The notes: generated by a model not told the origin, from the sequence alone. Positions 1-9,049 are shown, numbered from the stretch's first letter. The stretch is DNA of 45,060 nucleotides from Melioribacter sp. (GCA_012026935.1 VEPI01000028.1:44841-89900), one strand, 5' to 3'. Numbers and translations: made by a program.

Positions 1-1887
1 TTCAAATGGTTAAATATGCCGGGCACCCTGTCGGAAGGATCAATGCATGATTACACTCCGGAAAGTTGGAGACTGAAAAATGATAGTTATTTAAAACATG
101 AAGCTTGGGCAATTGCACGGGCATTCCTTATATATTTTATGGGAGGGAGTTTCCAAAACGGAATAGTGGCAGGAATATTAAGAGATGAGTTGGAAACTGT
201 ACCTGCATCATATAAGCCAATCGTTGGAACTCTGGATAATTATAAACCAATAAATAAAATAAAAGTAAGATTAGAACCCGGTGGAAGAATTTATAATGGA
301 GACGAATTCAATAACGGATATTATTTCTTCGATAATGTAGCTCCCGGTAATTATAAGTTATATTTTGATGCTGATGGAATGAAAACCGATTCTGTTGCAA
401 CAGTTGTTAATATAAATGAATCTGTGTTTAATGATAAATTGTTGGTGCTGAATCCTATTCTTGATCCGCCAGTAATTGTTAATTATTCACCTGCGGATAG
501 TGTAAATGAGGTAAGTAATATTTCTCCAATTGTTATTGATTTTGATATTAGAATGAATACAACTGAAACCCAAAACGCAACCACTATTTCTCCAAGTATT
601 GCCGGTAGTTTCAAATGGGAAAATGATTATAAAAGATTAATCTTCACTCCAACTGTAAGTTATGTACCCGGTACAAAATATACAGTTTCAGTTTCAACAG
701 CAGCTAAAACTTATTTTGGTATTAACTTACAGCAAAAAAATTCTTTTAACTTTACTACCAGATCAAAACTAAATTTAATTTCTGCTTATCCGGATTCCGG
801 CGCAGCGGATATTTCTACTTCTGTTTTAATAAATATAAAATTTGATAAAGGAATACTTGCTTCAACATTAGCGTACAGAGTTACATTAACAGATGCTAAT
901 GGAAACTCGGTGCCTGTTAAGGTAAATCCAAACAAATACAGTCTTGGAATAATAGAATTTGAACCCCAAGCCCCTTTGAAAAATAATACACTTTATAAAA
1001 TCACACTGAAAGCAGGTATAGGTGATGTCGAATATGTAACTTTTCCTCAAGATACTTTCATAGAATTTAGTACGGAAAATAAATACACATTTACCGGAAA
1101 TATTTTGGATGGATTTGAATTGAGTAATGTGTGGCAATCACCTTTATTATCTCCCAATACTGTTGGTGTAATTAATGACCAAACAAATTTTACTATTACA
1201 ACAGAAAGGGAGAAGAGCGGTAATAATGCCGGAAAACTTTCATACGGTTTTTCAGGCAGCACCGGATTGGTTGAGTTAGCTTTATTAAATCCAATTGAAC
1301 TTGGAGAAAGTTCACCAGCAGGATTTGGCATTTGGGTGTTTGGAGATAACAGTAAAAATATTTTAGAATATAAGTTCTCAAGAAACAACTCCAATTCTGA
1401 AAATGTAAAGATTGATACTCTAAATTGGACGGGATGGAAATTAAAGAAAATATGGTTAAACGAAATTCCCGGTACAGGCAGTATTCAATTTAAAAGTATT
1501 AATGTAGTTCAAACCGGATCGGGAAATACCGGCGGAATAATATTTTTTGACGAATGCATTTCAAATATAATTACCGATGTACATGACGAAAAGAATTTAC
1601 CAAGCGAGTTCCATCTTGCACAAAACTATCCGAATCCTTTTAATCCTGAAACAACAATAAAATTCTCGGTTCCTGTAAAGACACTGCATGCAGCGTCTCT
1701 ACAACATGTTACTTTAAAAGTATATGATGTACTTGGACGGGAAATTGCAACTCTGGTTAATGAAGATAAAGCACCGGGGAATTATGAGGTAATTTTTAAC
1801 GCCAATGGATTAGCAAGCGGGATGTATATATATAGAATTCAATCTGGTAATTTTATTGAAAGTAAAAAACTGATATTACTGAAGTAA
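1..1887 (+). CDS. 3' part of a T9SS-secreted amidase-like protein with Ig-like domains
   Basis: The frame is open to the left edge, so this is the C-terminal part of a longer protein; the ATG at 16 is probably internal. The first residues (MPGTLSEGSMHDYTPESW, then an Ala-rich helix) resemble the end of an Amidase_3-type N-acetylmuramoyl-L-alanine amidase, in which the Glu of the 'SEGS' segment would be the catalytic acid. Next comes a short carboxypeptidase-regulatory-like beta domain (about residues 60-140), then two Big_5/SbsA-like Ig domains (about 150-350) and a lectin-like beta region. The C-terminus is a PNPFNP-type sorting module starting at [11 protein letters not shown] and ending in KKLILLK, which implies export through the T9SS and surface attachment or release. 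A palindromic element appears to be inserted in frame in the sorting module (1675-1702). The next gene is 52 bp downstream. The amidase call rests on a short segment and is inferred; the sorting module is clear. Confidence 0.75.
   Translation, partial: FKWLNMPGTLSEGSMHDYTPESWRLKNDSYLKHEAWAIARAFLIYFMGGSFQNGIVAGILRDELETVPASYKPIVGTLDNYKPINKIKVRLEPGGRIYNGDEFNNGYYFFDNVAPGNYKLYFDADGMKTDSVATVVNINESVFNDKLLVLNPILDPPVIVNYSPADSVNEVSNISPIVIDFDIRMNTTETQNATTISPSIAGSFKWENDYKRLIFTPTVSYVPGTKYTVSVSTAAKTYFGINLQQKNSFNFTTRSKLNLISAYPDSGAADISTSVLINIKFDKGILASTLAYRVTLTDANGNSVPVKVNPNKYSLGIIEFEPQAPLKNNTLYKITLKAGIGDVEYVTFPQDTFIEFSTENKYTFTGNILDGFELSNVWQSPLLSPNTVGVINDQTNFTITTEREKSGNNAGKLSYGFSGSTGLVELALLNPIELGESSPAGFGIWVFGDNSKNILEYKFSRNNSNSENVKIDTLNWTGWKLKKIWLNEIPGTGSIQFKSINVVQTGSGNTGGIIFFDECISNIITDVHDEKNLPSEFHLAQNYPNPFNPETTIKFSVPVKTLHAASLQHVTLKVYDVLGREIATLVNEDKAPGNYEVIFNANGLASGMYIYRIQSGNFIESKKLILLK
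1675..1702. repeat. 28-nt near-perfect palindrome inside the coding sequence
   Basis: The two 14-nt arms centred on 1688/1689 pair at 12 of 14 positions; the outer right end reads GCGTCTCTAC and the core is CTGCATGCAG. It encodes residues within VKTLHAASLQHVT of the sorting module, where the four other sorting modules in this window have only about six residues between the same landmarks. The sequence resembles dispersed GTAGAGACGC-type palindromes that I recall from cyanobacterial and other genomes; that resemblance is from memory. Confidence 0.7.
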
Positions 1888-1939
1888 CACGATCAGGCAA
1901 CAAGTGAGAAGAATATAAAATTTTCTGAGAGATTTTAGC

Positions 1940-4291
1940 ATGTCTGAAGCAATACAAATAAAACCTCAATCAAAAGTTGAGCAAACCTACCTTACCTTAT
2001 CAGGGAAAGAATTTATATATGAACCGGTTGAAAAGATTCCGGTTATCCAAGTAGAAAGTTTTCCGGAACTCGGCAAACTTACTGCATTACGTTTTATCGA
2101 ATGGGTGACTGAAAATCAAGATGGGGTAGTTTCTCTTCCTACAGGAAAAACGCCGGAGCATTTTATTAAATGGGTTGCAAAAATTCTAAATGAATGGAAT
2201 ACTCAACCGATTCAAAAATTAATTAAAGAAGTTGGAATAAATGCGAAGGATAAACCAACACTAGAGAATCTTAGATTTGTTCAAATAGATGAGTTCTACC
2301 CGATTGATATTAATCAGCATAATAGCTTTTACTATTACATACAAAATTATTATTTCCGTCTTTGGGGATTAAATCCGAAAAACGCTTTGCTGATGAATAT
2401 CAATGAAATACCTACGGCAGAAAATTTACCGCTTAATCAAATTTTTCCCGAACAGAAAGTTGATCTTTCGTTAAGAACACGATGGGCAAGTTCAAGATTA
2501 GAACGATTGCAAAAAGAGACGATCGAAATTGTTGATGAGTATTGTTCAAACTATGAAAGGAAAATTCGTGCGCTGGGTGGAATAGGATTCTTTCTTGGCG
2601 GAATAGGACCTGACGGACACATCGGTTTTAATGTTCAGGGCAGCGATCATTTTTCAACTACAAGGTTAATCCAAACAAATTATGAAACGCAAGCAGCAGC
2701 AGCAGTTGATCTTGGCGGAATTGAAATTGCTCGTAACCGGCTTGTAATAACTATAGGACTTGAAACGATAATTTATAATAGTAATGCAACTGCTATAATT
2801 ATTGCCGCAGGAGAAGCAAAAGCAAATATTGTCAGAGATTCAATCCAAAATTCATTTTCAAATAAATATCCTGCTACTGCTTTGCAGAAACTTAGAAATG
2901 CCAGATTTTATTTAACACATGGTGCTGCTTTAAGATTGGGCGAGAGACGATTTGTGGACGCTGCGCTTGAATCGCCAATGAGCCAACATACCGTTGAACG
3001 AAGTGTTATTAATCTTGTTGTAGAAAAAGTTAAAACATTATCCGAATTGAATAAAGAGGATTTCAAAGAAAATAAAATTACTGATCTTGTTTTGAAAAGT
3101 TTGAAACAGCCGGCGGGAAAAATTACAAATGGTATTGAAGAAAATTTAATTAGCAGGCTTGAGAAGGGAATGAAGTTGATTGAGAATGAGGTGATATTAC
3201 ATACAGCGCCTCATCATGATGATATCGAGTTAGCATACTTACCATACATAACACATTTGGTAAGAACCCCTTTAAACAAACATCATTTTTCTTATATGAC
3301 AAGCGGATTTACTGCCGTCACAAATTCTTTCATGCTCGAGTTGACGGAAAATTTATTAAACTTTTTGAATTCGGGCGCCTTCGAAAAAAAACTCACTTCA
3401 AATTATTTTAACCGCCAGAATATTGATGGTAAAAACCGAGATGTAATGCTCTATCTGGATGGTGTAGCCGGACACAGCCGCACTCTTCATAATGAAGCTT
3501 TAGCCAGAAGATCATTAAGGAATATTATGGAAATTTATGAAGAAGAGAATCTTGTGTATATAAAAGATAGAGTAAACGAATTAATAAATTATTTTAGAAC
3601 TCAATACCCGGGGAAAAAAGATATTGCTTACGTACAAAAATTAAAAGGTATGCAAAGGGAATTTGAGAGCGAAATATTTTGGGGATATTATGGTTTTAGT
3701 GTAGAAGATGTTTCTCATTTAAGGCTCGGTTTTTATCAAGGAGATATTTTTACGGAATTACCTGAAATGGATAGAGACGTATTACCGATTTTTGAGTTAA
3801 TGAAAAAGATAAAACCCACAATTGTTACGGTAGCTTTTGATCCTGAAGGGAGCGGTCCGGATACACATTATAAAGTTATGCAGGCAGTTGCCGAAGCGTT
3901 GGAACTTTATGAAAAATATTCCGGGAATTCCAACATTAAAGTTTGGGGTTATAGAAATGTTTGGTATCGGTTCCATCCTGCGGAAGCCAATCTGTATGTT
4001 CCTGTAAGTCTAAACTCATTCGCAATTCTTGAAAATACATTTATGAAAAGTTTTAGTTCTCAAAAAGGCGCGAGTTTTCCAAGCTGGGAATATGATGGAC
4101 CTTTCAACAGGCTTGTTCAAAGAATTCAGGTTGAACAGTATAACGTATTAAGAGAATGTTTAGGGAAAGACTATTTCTTAAAACACCCGCATCCAAGAAT
4201 TAGAGCCGCGAAAGGAATTTTATTCTTACGTGAATTAACTTTGGATGAGTTTTACAAGCATACGAGAGAATTGAAGAAAGTAACAGAGTAA
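1940..4291 (+). CDS. NagB-like (glucosamine-6-phosphate deaminase family) fused to PIG-L/LmbE deacetylase
   Basis: Residues about 40-350 are a NagB/RpiA-fold sugar-phosphate isomerase-deaminase: phosphate-loop PTGKTP (67-72), QIDEFYP with Asp117 (matching Asp72 of E. coli NagB) and GGIGPDGHIGFN (220-231) with Asp225 and His227. By eye the position of the catalytic Glu148 of E. coli NagB is Val232, so classical deaminase activity is uncertain. Residues about 415-780 are a PIG-L/LmbE zinc deacetylase: PHHDDIE (424-430) stands for the usual HPDDE motif and a later DTHYKV supplies the distal His. Such two-domain proteins are known in Bacteroidota as nagB annotations, usually somewhat shorter. A role in cytoplasmic deacetylation and deamination of GlcNAc-6-P is the natural guess, since no NagA is visible nearby and a BadF-type sugar kinase lies in the converging operon. 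It has no signal peptide. The gene follows the upstream secreted protein by 52 bp. Confidence 0.85.
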   Translation: MSEAIQIKPQSKVEQTYLTLSGKEFIYEPVEKIPVIQVESFPELGKLTALRFIEWVTENQDGVVSLPTGKTPEHFIKWVAKILNEWNTQPIQKLIKEVGINAKDKPTLENLRFVQIDEFYPIDINQHNSFYYYIQNYYFRLWGLNPKNALLMNINEIPTAENLPLNQIFPEQKVDLSLRTRWASSRLERLQKETIEIVDEYCSNYERKIRALGGIGFFLGGIGPDGHIGFNVQGSDHFSTTRLIQTNYETQAAAAVDLGGIEIARNRLVITIGLETIIYNSNATAIIIAAGEAKANIVRDSIQNSFSNKYPATALQKLRNARFYLTHGAALRLGERRFVDAALESPMSQHTVERSVINLVVEKVKTLSELNKEDFKENKITDLVLKSLKQPAGKITNGIEENLISRLEKGMKLIENEVILHTAPHHDDIELAYLPYITHLVRTPLNKHHFSYMTSGFTAVTNSFMLELTENLLNFLNSGAFEKKLTSNYFNRQNIDGKNRDVMLYLDGVAGHSRTLHNEALARRSLRNIMEIYEEENLVYIKDRVNELINYFRTQYPGKKDIAYVQKLKGMQREFESEIFWGYYGFSVEDVSHLRLGFYQGDIFTELPEMDRDVLPIFELMKKIKPTIVTVAFDPEGSGPDTHYKVMQAVAEALELYEKYSGNSNIKVWGYRNVWYRFHPAEANLYVPVSLNSFAILENTFMKSFSSQKGASFPSWEYDGPFNRLVQRIQVEQYNVLRECLGKDYFLKHPHPRIRAAKGILFLRELTLDEFYKHTRELKKVTE

Positions 4292-4314
4292 ATCCATTGA
4301 TTGAATTCTAATAT

Positions 4315-4398
4315 GTCATTGCGAGGAGTTCTGAGCTTGTCGAAGAACGACGAAGCAATCTCATTCTATAAAGACTACTTCGCTTTGCTCGTAATGAC
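4315..4398. repeat. Interspersed palindromic repeat between convergent genes
   Basis: The element starts GTCATTGCGAG and ends CTCGTAATGAC, terminal inverted repeats with one mismatch. Inside lie a self-complementary segment around GAGCTTGTCGAAG (4333-4345) and the motif GAAGCAATCTC. Both are pieces I recognise from widely dispersed bacterial repeats of the GTCATTGCGAG and CTTCGACAAGCTC types. It sits between the stops of two converging genes and is followed by T-runs (4405-4409, 4413-4419), so it could also act as a terminator. The 61-codon reading frame across it is a by-product. Confidence 0.8.
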
Positions 4399-4418
4399 AA
4401 ATTGGTTTTTGACTTTTT

Positions 4419-5564
4419 TTAATGCGGCAACACTTTTGAAATTCCAATCCCCGGATTTTCGTTTAGTGTTATTTTACCATCAATAACTTTCGTCCCTTCA
4501 AAAGGATCATTCTTTATAAGAAGATTACCATCAAGATCCGCCCAATGAACTTCTGGAGCTAATTGAGATGCTGCAGAAATTGCACAAGATGTTTCCGTCA
4601 TACAGCCCAACATAACTTTCATCCCGAGAGATTTAGCCAATGTTAACATTTTATATGCTTCTCTTAACCCGGTGCATTTCATCAATTTAATATTAATCCC
4701 GGAATAAACTCCGTGAGCTTTAACTACATCCGGAATTCTTTGAACTGATTCATCTCCCATTATTGGAAGCGGGCTTTTCTCTGTCAGCCATGCCATATCA
4801 TCAACCATTTCTTTTGGCATTGGTTGTTCAACATAGATTACATTTTTTTCTTTTAACCAATTAATCATATCCAGTGCAAAGAATTTATCTTTCCAGCCTT
4901 GGTTAACATCAACAGTAATTGGTTTGCTTGTTACAGAGCGGATTGTTTCAATCATTTCTTTATCAGTTTCACGACCGAGTTTAACTTTCAAAATTTTATA
5001 TTCTTCCGCCTCTTTTACTTTTTGTTTAACAACTTCGCTTGTATCTATACCGATTGTAAATGACGTGTAAGGTGTTTTATCTTTGTCGAATCCCCATATT
5101 TTATGCCACGGTTTCCCAATTAATTTCCCAACAAGATCATGAAGAGCAATATCTACAGAAGCTTTTGCCGCCGGGTTAAGTTTATCAACATTGTCAACAT
5201 ATTCTAAAATGTTTTCCATCTCATACGGATCTTTGAATTGTGAGAGATCTACTTTTGATAAAAATTTTGTTGCTGTTTCATGAGACTCGCCTAAGTAGGG
5301 AGGCATTGAAGCTTCTCCGTATCCGGTTATTCCTTCGTATTCAATTTTTGTCAACACTACTGGTGTTGTTGTCCTGGAACTGGTTGCTAAAGTAAAAACA
5401 TGTTTTAATTCCAGTGTGTAAGGTTTAAATGTTAGTTTCATGTTCGAATTCTTTTTTATGATACTGATATTTTTAGAAAATACATTTGTATTTAATCCGC
5501 CGGTTAATATTGTTCCGCCGATTAACGCAGAATTGATAATAAATTTTCTACGGCTTTGTTTCAT
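4419..5564 (-). CDS. Dipeptide (L-Ala-D/L-Glu) epimerase with Tat-like signal, enolase superfamily
   Basis: Enolase-superfamily protein of 381 residues. The second half holds the muconate-lactonizing-type active site: catalytic Lys pair in KVKLG (Lys193, Lys195), metal ligands in VDVNQGW (Asp219), YVEQP (Glu246) and GDESVQ (Asp271), and the opposing Lys in NIKLMK (Lys293). The DLDGNLLIKNDPF segment (343-355) is typical of dipeptide epimerases, which convert L-Ala-D-Glu from murein to L-Ala-L-Glu. The N-terminus begins MKQSRRKFI followed by a hydrophobic stretch, a good twin-arginine signal, so the enzyme probably acts in the periplasm. Its ATG overlaps the stop of the NlpC/P60 gene by one base (TAATG) with GGAG just upstream, implying translational coupling. 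This pairing matches ykfB-ykfC of Bacillus subtilis. It is the last gene of the minus-strand operon. Confidence 0.9.
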   Translation of the reverse strand: MKQSRRKFIINSALIGGTILTGGLNTNVFSKNISIIKKNSNMKLTFKPYTLELKHVFTLATSSRTTTPVVLTKIEYEGITGYGEASMPPYLGESHETATKFLSKVDLSQFKDPYEMENILEYVDNVDKLNPAAKASVDIALHDLVGKLIGKPWHKIWGFDKDKTPYTSFTIGIDTSEVVKQKVKEAEEYKILKVKLGRETDKEMIETIRSVTSKPITVDVNQGWKDKFFALDMINWLKEKNVIYVEQPMPKEMVDDMAWLTEKSPLPIMGDESVQRIPDVVKAHGVYSGINIKLMKCTGLREAYKMLTLAKSLGMKVMLGCMTETSCAISAASQLAPEVHWADLDGNLLIKNDPFEGTKVIDGKITLNENPGIGISKVLPH

Positions 5565-6760
5565 TACATTTCTCCAAGGTAGAATTTATTTTTCTTTATT
5601 GAGGAGATTCCGTTTTTATCAATTGAATTTAGAATTCTTTTTGCCCGAATGAAATGGGTCAAACGAAACTCACTGAAATCCGCTGCATTTTTATCAAGAG
5701 AATTTATTTTTACCATTCCCGAATCATGAATAAATCTTAAATCACCGATATAAATTCCAACGTGTGTAACTCTTTCCTTCGTTGTATCGGTTGCATGGGA
5801 ACCAAAAAAAAGTAAATCACCGGGATGTAAATTTTCAAATCCATTTTTTGTATCAACCAAGGTACCGGTATTAACTTGCTGGGAAGCATCCCTTGAAAGG
5901 ACTATTCCATTTAAAAAATAAACTGTTTTCGTAAAACCGCTGCAGTCCATTCCCTTAATTGAAGTGCCGCCCCACAAATATGGAATTCCCATAAATAGTT
6001 TCGCCGTTGATACAATATCTTCTCCTGCCGGATTTCTTTTTTCTAACCATGAATTGAATAATTCACAGTTTGATTTTTCAACGTACGCAATTCTATTATC
6101 AGGATATCTTACCTTTAAAAAATTATTATCCTCGCCAATAACCGATAATAAATCTCCGGCAACTAAATCTGAAACACGTTGAGATAATATGTCCGGCTGC
6201 GAAAATGAGAATCCAAATTCTTTGGTGAAGATAATTTTTTCTGATTTCATCCAATCATAAAACCGTGATTTTGTCATTCGAACTATTCCTGATTCGCTAA
6301 TCCAAGCGATGTAATTATCGGGCGTTTGAACTAAATAATATTCCGGTGCTTTTTTAAAAATCTTAATCGGTGTTCCTAGAAGCGCTTGTGTCGCTAATTC
6401 GGCTCTATCATTGGGATTCGATCTGATACTTTCTACCGAAATATTAACTACTCCATATATTTTATCGCCGAGATCTTTTTCCGGTAATAAATGGATTTCG
6501 TCGGTAAAATTCAGATTAAGTTTCTTTAGTTTATTTAATAATTCTTGTTTTGCTTCCGGAATATTTGTCTCTCCGGAAAGAGTAATAGTGTTTGTGCTTT
6601 CAGTTGTGGTTATTGTAAAAATAGCCTCCCTAGTATCCGGGGCATACTGATTTTTAATTTCTTCTATAACTCTCGTTGCGACATTCATGCTTACTTCCTG
6701 TGCGTGTAAATAAACACTTGATATAAAAAAATATAAAAAAGTTAGAATTGTTGTTTTCAT
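5564..6760 (-). CDS. Secreted NlpC/P60 gamma-D-glutamyl-diamino acid endopeptidase (YkfC-like)
   Basis: 398 residues with a signal peptide (about 1-20, ending YLHAQ). After a small N-terminal domain (about 22-110) there are two SH3-like segments (about 115-165 and 190-230), and residues 245-380 form an NlpC/P60 cysteine peptidase: Cys273 in GMDCSGF, His333 in VTHVGIY and His345 in FIHDSG form the expected Cys-His-His set. Proteins with SH3 domains ahead of NlpC/P60 cut between gamma-D-Glu and diaminopimelate in free muropeptides with an N-terminal L-Ala, giving L-Ala-D-Glu. That dipeptide is the substrate of the epimerase whose start codon overlaps this stop, which supports both calls. The AmpG-like permease gene lies 54 bp upstream. 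Specificity is inferred from family and neighbours. Confidence 0.9.
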   Translation of the reverse strand: MKTTILTFLYFFISSVYLHAQEVSMNVATRVIEEIKNQYAPDTREAIFTITTTESTNTITLSGETNIPEAKQELLNKLKKLNLNFTDEIHLLPEKDLGDKIYGVVNISVESIRSNPNDRAELATQALLGTPIKIFKKAPEYYLVQTPDNYIAWISESGIVRMTKSRFYDWMKSEKIIFTKEFGFSFSQPDILSQRVSDLVAGDLLSVIGEDNNFLKVRYPDNRIAYVEKSNCELFNSWLEKRNPAGEDIVSTAKLFMGIPYLWGGTSIKGMDCSGFTKTVYFLNGIVLSRDASQQVNTGTLVDTKNGFENLHPGDLLFFGSHATDTTKERVTHVGIYIGDLRFIHDSGMVKINSLDKNAADFSEFRLTHFIRAKRILNSIDKNGISSIKKNKFYLGEM

Positions 6761-6814
6761 ATAATACTCAAAAATGATTTTGTAAATCTTATTTTTAATT
6801 CCTTATAAAGCACA

Positions 6815-8086
6815 TTATGAATTAGTCTCATTATTTTCATCTTCCTCAAATGGAATGAAAAATAAAGTAGCAAGTCCGGGTATTGCCATTAATAATACAA
6901 TAATAAAAAATAATTTATATCCTACCGCTTGTTGAACATAGCCGCTAATTAATCCCGGCAGCATCATTCCCAAAGCCATGATTCCCGTTGATATAGCAAA
7001 GAAAGATGTTTTGTATTCACCTCTAGAAATATACATCAGGTAAACCATGAATGCAGTAAAGCCAAAACCATAACCAAACTGTTCAATTGCAACCAAGGGG
7101 AAAGCTAATTGTATCGGAGGCTGCGCATAAGCCATATATAAGTAAGCAAGATGCGGGACGTTTAAAGTGATTGCAAAAAACCATATACATTTTTTTAAAC
7201 CGTATTTAGAAATTACCCAACCGCCAACAATACCTCCAAGGATTAAACAAATTACTCCTACCGTTCCATAAACAATTCCAACTTCAGAAGTTGACAAACC
7301 AAGTCCTCCGACTTCGTGTTTATCAAGAAGAAAAGGTGAAGCTAATTTAACAAGCATTGCTTCTCCGAATCGGTAGAAAAGTATAAACAGAAGTATTGCC
7401 CAAATTCTTTTTTGAGAAAAGTATTGAGCAAATATTTTTACGTAGGGAGTTCTATCTTTTGAAATCCTAGGCTTATCACTTTGGGGATAGGGCAGAATAA
7501 AACGATGATAAATAAAAATTAAAAGAAAAATACATGCTGCTATGCCAAAGACTATCGTCCAGCTAACTGGAATATTTTTTAGTGATACTTCAAATTGACC
7601 GGCTACATAAACTAAAAAACCGGAACCAAATATCATTGCAATTCTGTAAAAGACCGATCTTATTCCAACAAAGAAAGCTTGATCTTCTTTGTTTAACGCT
7701 AGCAGGTAAAGACCATCAGCAGCAATATCATGAGTGGCTGAAACAAATGCACCTATTGTAAATGCAAACAATGAAACTGCGAAGTAAACGGGAAGATGTA
7801 ATGTGAATGCAATAAAGCTCAGACATCCCGCCATGAATAGCTGAGTATAGAGAATCCAATTTCTTTTTGTAGAAATATTATCCACTAACGGACCCCAAAA
7901 CATTTTAATAACCCAGGGCAGATAAAGCCAACTTGTCCAAAATGCAATTTGAGCATTATCTATACCCATTCTTTTATAACATATTACTGATACGGTATTG
8001 ATCAATATGTATGGAATGCCTTCGGCAAAATAGAGAGTTGGCACCCACGCCCAAGGATTTCTTGAAGTTCTTTTTTGAATGGGCAT
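6815..8086 (-). CDS. ampG: AmpG-like MFS muropeptide permease
   Basis: A 423-residue membrane protein with about 12 hydrophobic segments. The N-terminus carries the AmpG-family pattern: PTLYFAEGIPY, then LPWVIKMFWGPLVDN in the loop after the second helix. AmpG proteins import GlcNAc-anhydroMurNAc and its peptides across the inner membrane by proton symport; Bacteroidota homologues are associated with sugar or muropeptide uptake in salvage clusters. It sits between a sugar kinase gene (31 bp upstream) and a murein endopeptidase (54 bp downstream), which fits import of amino sugars or muropeptides. Substrate is inferred from family and context; a generic MFS sugar carrier is the alternative. 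Confidence 0.85.
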   Translation of the reverse strand: MPIQKRTSRNPWAWVPTLYFAEGIPYILINTVSVICYKRMGIDNAQIAFWTSWLYLPWVIKMFWGPLVDNISTKRNWILYTQLFMAGCLSFIAFTLHLPVYFAVSLFAFTIGAFVSATHDIAADGLYLLALNKEDQAFFVGIRSVFYRIAMIFGSGFLVYVAGQFEVSLKNIPVSWTIVFGIAACIFLLIFIYHRFILPYPQSDKPRISKDRTPYVKIFAQYFSQKRIWAILLFILFYRFGEAMLVKLASPFLLDKHEVGGLGLSTSEVGIVYGTVGVICLILGGIVGGWVISKYGLKKCIWFFAITLNVPHLAYLYMAYAQPPIQLAFPLVAIEQFGYGFGFTAFMVYLMYISRGEYKTSFFAISTGIMALGMMLPGLISGYVQQAVGYKLFFIIVLLMAIPGLATLFFIPFEEDENNETNS

Positions 8087-8116
8087 AAAATTATTCTCGG
8101 AATTAGTGGATGATTT

Positions 8117-9049
8117 TTAAATAGTTTGTAAAATAGCCTTGGCCATAAACGCCGCCCCGATCTCCGGAGGGTTTTCTGCCGACACGATTTTAATATTAGA
8201 TAAATACTGTTCAACTTTCTTAATAAACATTTTTGAATAAAAATTTTCCGTTGCTATTGTTCCGCCGATCAAACATAGTCTTAAGGTTTCTTCTCCAATC
8301 ATATTATACATTGATTTGACATGAAGCAATAGTTCGTCAGATTCTTCATCCAAAATTTTCTTTGCAATTACATCTCCATTCTGTGCTGCCTCAATAACTT
8401 TGGGAGCGAATGAAGCTATATCAAAATTATTTCTATAAACTTCTGTGATTAATTGAGCCGAATCCGAAATACCGAAATCACGTCTTAGAATTTCCGTTAA
8501 AATAGTTTTCTCTCCCCGGCCGTCAAATTCTTTTGCAATTTGATTTAGCCCTCGTCTTCCTAATGTGCTGCCGCTTCCTTCATCACCAATTAATTTTCCA
8601 AATCCGCCAACGCGATATATCCGGTTGTTTTTATCCTTACCAAAAATTACAGATCCTGTCCCAGCGATTAACAATGAACCAACCCCGCCTGAAAATGCGC
8701 CTTCAAGTGCAATACGCGCGTCACTATCAACATTAAAAGAATTAAATAAATAACCTTTTGATTTAGCGTGATGAAGAAAATCATCCCGTAACTTTTGAGC
8801 ATCGCTTGGTCTTCCGGCTCCGGTTGTACCAATCAGTATTGATGCAATCTGATCCATTGAAATTTTTAGATGAGATATGGAGTCGAGAATCAATGAAAGA
8901 ATTGTTTCTGATACTATTTGTGTCCCGATCAAAAGAAAATTAGATGGCCCTCCTTGACATGTGTACAACGGGTTCAAATTAAAATCGGTTATTACACATT
9001 TCGTTTTTGTGCCGCCGCCATCTAAACCGGCTAAATATTTTTTATCCAT
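8117..9049 (-). CDS. BadF/BadG/BcrA/BcrD-family amino-sugar kinase (GlcNAc/MurNAc kinase-like)
   Basis: 310 residues with the ASKHA ATPase fold. The phosphate-1 loop is DGGGTKT (10-16); GTTGAGRP, then the DSDARIALEGAF segment with a conserved Asp and LIAGTGSV (phosphate-2) follow, and GGFGKLIGDEGSG is the typical N-acetylhexosamine-kinase signature. MurK of Clostridium acetobutylicum and N-acetylglucosamine kinases belong to this family. It probably phosphorylates the GlcNAc and/or MurNAc brought in by the neighbouring AmpG-like carrier, feeding the NagB-like/PIG-L fusion encoded on the other strand. No MurNAc-6-phosphate etherase (MurQ) is visible in the window, so MurNAc use cannot be judged. 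Soluble, with no signal peptide. Confidence 0.87.
   Translation of the reverse strand: MDKKYLAGLDGGGTKTKCVITDFNLNPLYTCQGGPSNFLLIGTQIVSETILSLILDSISHLKISMDQIASILIGTTGAGRPSDAQKLRDDFLHHAKSKGYLFNSFNVDSDARIALEGAFSGGVGSLLIAGTGSVIFGKDKNNRIYRVGGFGKLIGDEGSGSTLGRRGLNQIAKEFDGRGEKTILTEILRRDFGISDSAQLITEVYRNNFDIASFAPKVIEAAQNGDVIAKKILDEESDELLLHVKSMYNMIGEETLRLCLIGGTIATENFYSKMFIKKVEQYLSNIKIVSAENPPEIGAAFMAKAILQTI

Noticed and set aside
4301-4486. 61-codon plus-strand reading frame
   Set aside because: It is made almost wholly of the interspersed repeat at 4315-4398 and the 3' end of the antisense epimerase gene.
8002-8214. 70-codon minus-strand reading frame bridging the permease and kinase genes
   Set aside because: It overlaps the ends of two well-supported genes in another frame and has no recognisable domain.
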